A DNA stretch of 13,425 bases from Anaerolineae bacterium. GTDB lineage: Bacteria; Chloroflexota; Anaerolineae; JAADDB01. The notes beneath the pieces were generated by a model. It was not told the DNA's origin. It saw only the letters and a list, made by a program, of their open reading frames with translations, and ran no database searches. The stretch lies in NCBI GenBank assembly GCA_015489285.1, contig WGAA01000135.1, positions 1 through 13,425 of the forward strand, given 5' to 3'. Shown one piece after another: positions 13,084 to 13,425 of this stretch. Position 1 is the stretch's first letter; each line of letters begins with the position of its first letter. Position numbers and translations under genes: made by a program.

Positions 13084-13425
13084 TTACTCCTCCTCCCTGG
13101 GCAGGCGGACGACCGCAGCCACCGTGTCCTCCGCATCCAGGGAGATCAGGGTGACTCCCCGCGCGTATCGTCCCTGCACGGAGATGCCCGCCACCTTCAT
13201 CCTAACGGCCATTCCCTTCGCTGTCAAGATGATGATCTCGTCGTCGGGCAGGACGACACGGGCGGAGACGACGGGACCGGTGCGTTGCAGGCGTTTGTGG
13301 TCGATGACCCAGACGCCCCGTCCCCCCCGATTGCGGGTGGGGATCTCTTCCAGGGGGACGCGCTTGCCGAATCCCCGTTCTGTGACCACCAGGAGAAGAC
13401 CCTCTGGTTGCACCGCGGTCAGCCC
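13084..13425 (-). CDS. gyrA: DNA gyrase subunit A, C-terminal fragment
   Basis: The frame enters from the window edge and ends in TAA at 13084, giving the last 113 or so residues. They show the repeating blade pattern of the GyrA/ParC C-terminal beta-pinwheel, which wraps DNA: LLLVVTERGFGKRVPLEEI, then RNRGGRGVWVI (a degenerate GyrA-box-like RGGxG), EIIILTAKGMAVRMKV, and GRYARGVTLISLDAEDTVAAV. The catalytic tyrosine region lies outside the window. GyrA rather than ParC is favoured by the regular blade pattern, but a fragment cannot exclude ParC. The end is short and acidic (PREEE), and the AlbA_2 gene follows after 13 nt. Confidence 0.88.
   Translation of the reverse strand, partial: GLTAVQPEGLLLVVTERGFGKRVPLEEIPTRNRGGRGVWVIDHKRLQRTGPVVSARVVLPDDEIIILTAKGMAVRMKVAGISVQGRYARGVTLISLDAEDTVAAVVRLPREEE

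Noticed and set aside
11601..13154. Long open frame on the plus strand (517 codons) opposite the AlbA_2 gene
   Set aside because: It lies antisense to a protein with recognisable AlbA_2, ATPase-like and winged-helix motifs. Its own translation shows no family motif and it begins inside the repeat element.

Overview
The window is GC-rich (roughly 60% by eye) and bacterial. It is densely coded, mostly on the minus strand, with sigma-70-like promoters and good Shine-Dalgarno sites. A GHMP-family mevalonate kinase occurs beside bacterial-type gyrA, tyrS, an ECF sigma factor and sfsA. An archaeal-like Rnl3 RNA ligase with its PIN partner and a NurA/HAS-barrel pair are also present. This mix, with heptanucleotide intergenic repeats, best fits a (probably thermophilic) Chloroflexota genome. 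That assignment is an inference from gene content; no rRNA or other decisive marker is present.

Layout. 1-70: start of an unrecognised minus-strand gene. 234-537: first copy of a composite heptad-repeat element. 556-820: cold-shock protein with a clear terminator (minus). 1128-3594: a minus-strand group nurA, HAS-barrel protein, cysC, driven from a TATAAT box at 3636-3641. 3760-6558: a plus-strand group of a secreted heptad-repeat protein, a strong hairpin, then tightly coupled ECF sigma factor, zinc-finger anti-sigma factor and sfsA. 6553-11122: a minus-strand operon mvk, PIN 'RNA ligase partner', Rnl3-type RNA ligase, thpR, tyrS, with overlapping or closely spaced genes. 11256-11690: two further head-to-tail copies of the repeat element. 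11697-13425: an AlbA_2/GHKL-like ATPase/winged-helix protein directly downstream of the 3' end of gyrA.

How the genes work together. The mvk-PIN-ligase-thpR-tyrS run looks like an RNA end-processing and repair module (nuclease-fold partner, 5'-phosphate/3'-hydroxyl ligase, 2',3'-cyclic-phosphate phosphoesterase) co-transcribed with an isoprenoid-pathway kinase and a tRNA synthetase. NurA plus the HAS-barrel protein point to DNA end processing of the HerA-NurA kind, but no HerA ATPase domain is present here. The sigma/anti-sigma pair is a self-contained regulatory switch, unusual in that the anti-sigma factor has a long Ala/Lys/Met-rich tail and no evident transmembrane helix.

The least explained feature is the repeat element: three copies built of several heptamer arrays that all fit TNACGNN, with conserved linkers and an inverted repeat at the end nearest the 3' end of a minus-strand gene.
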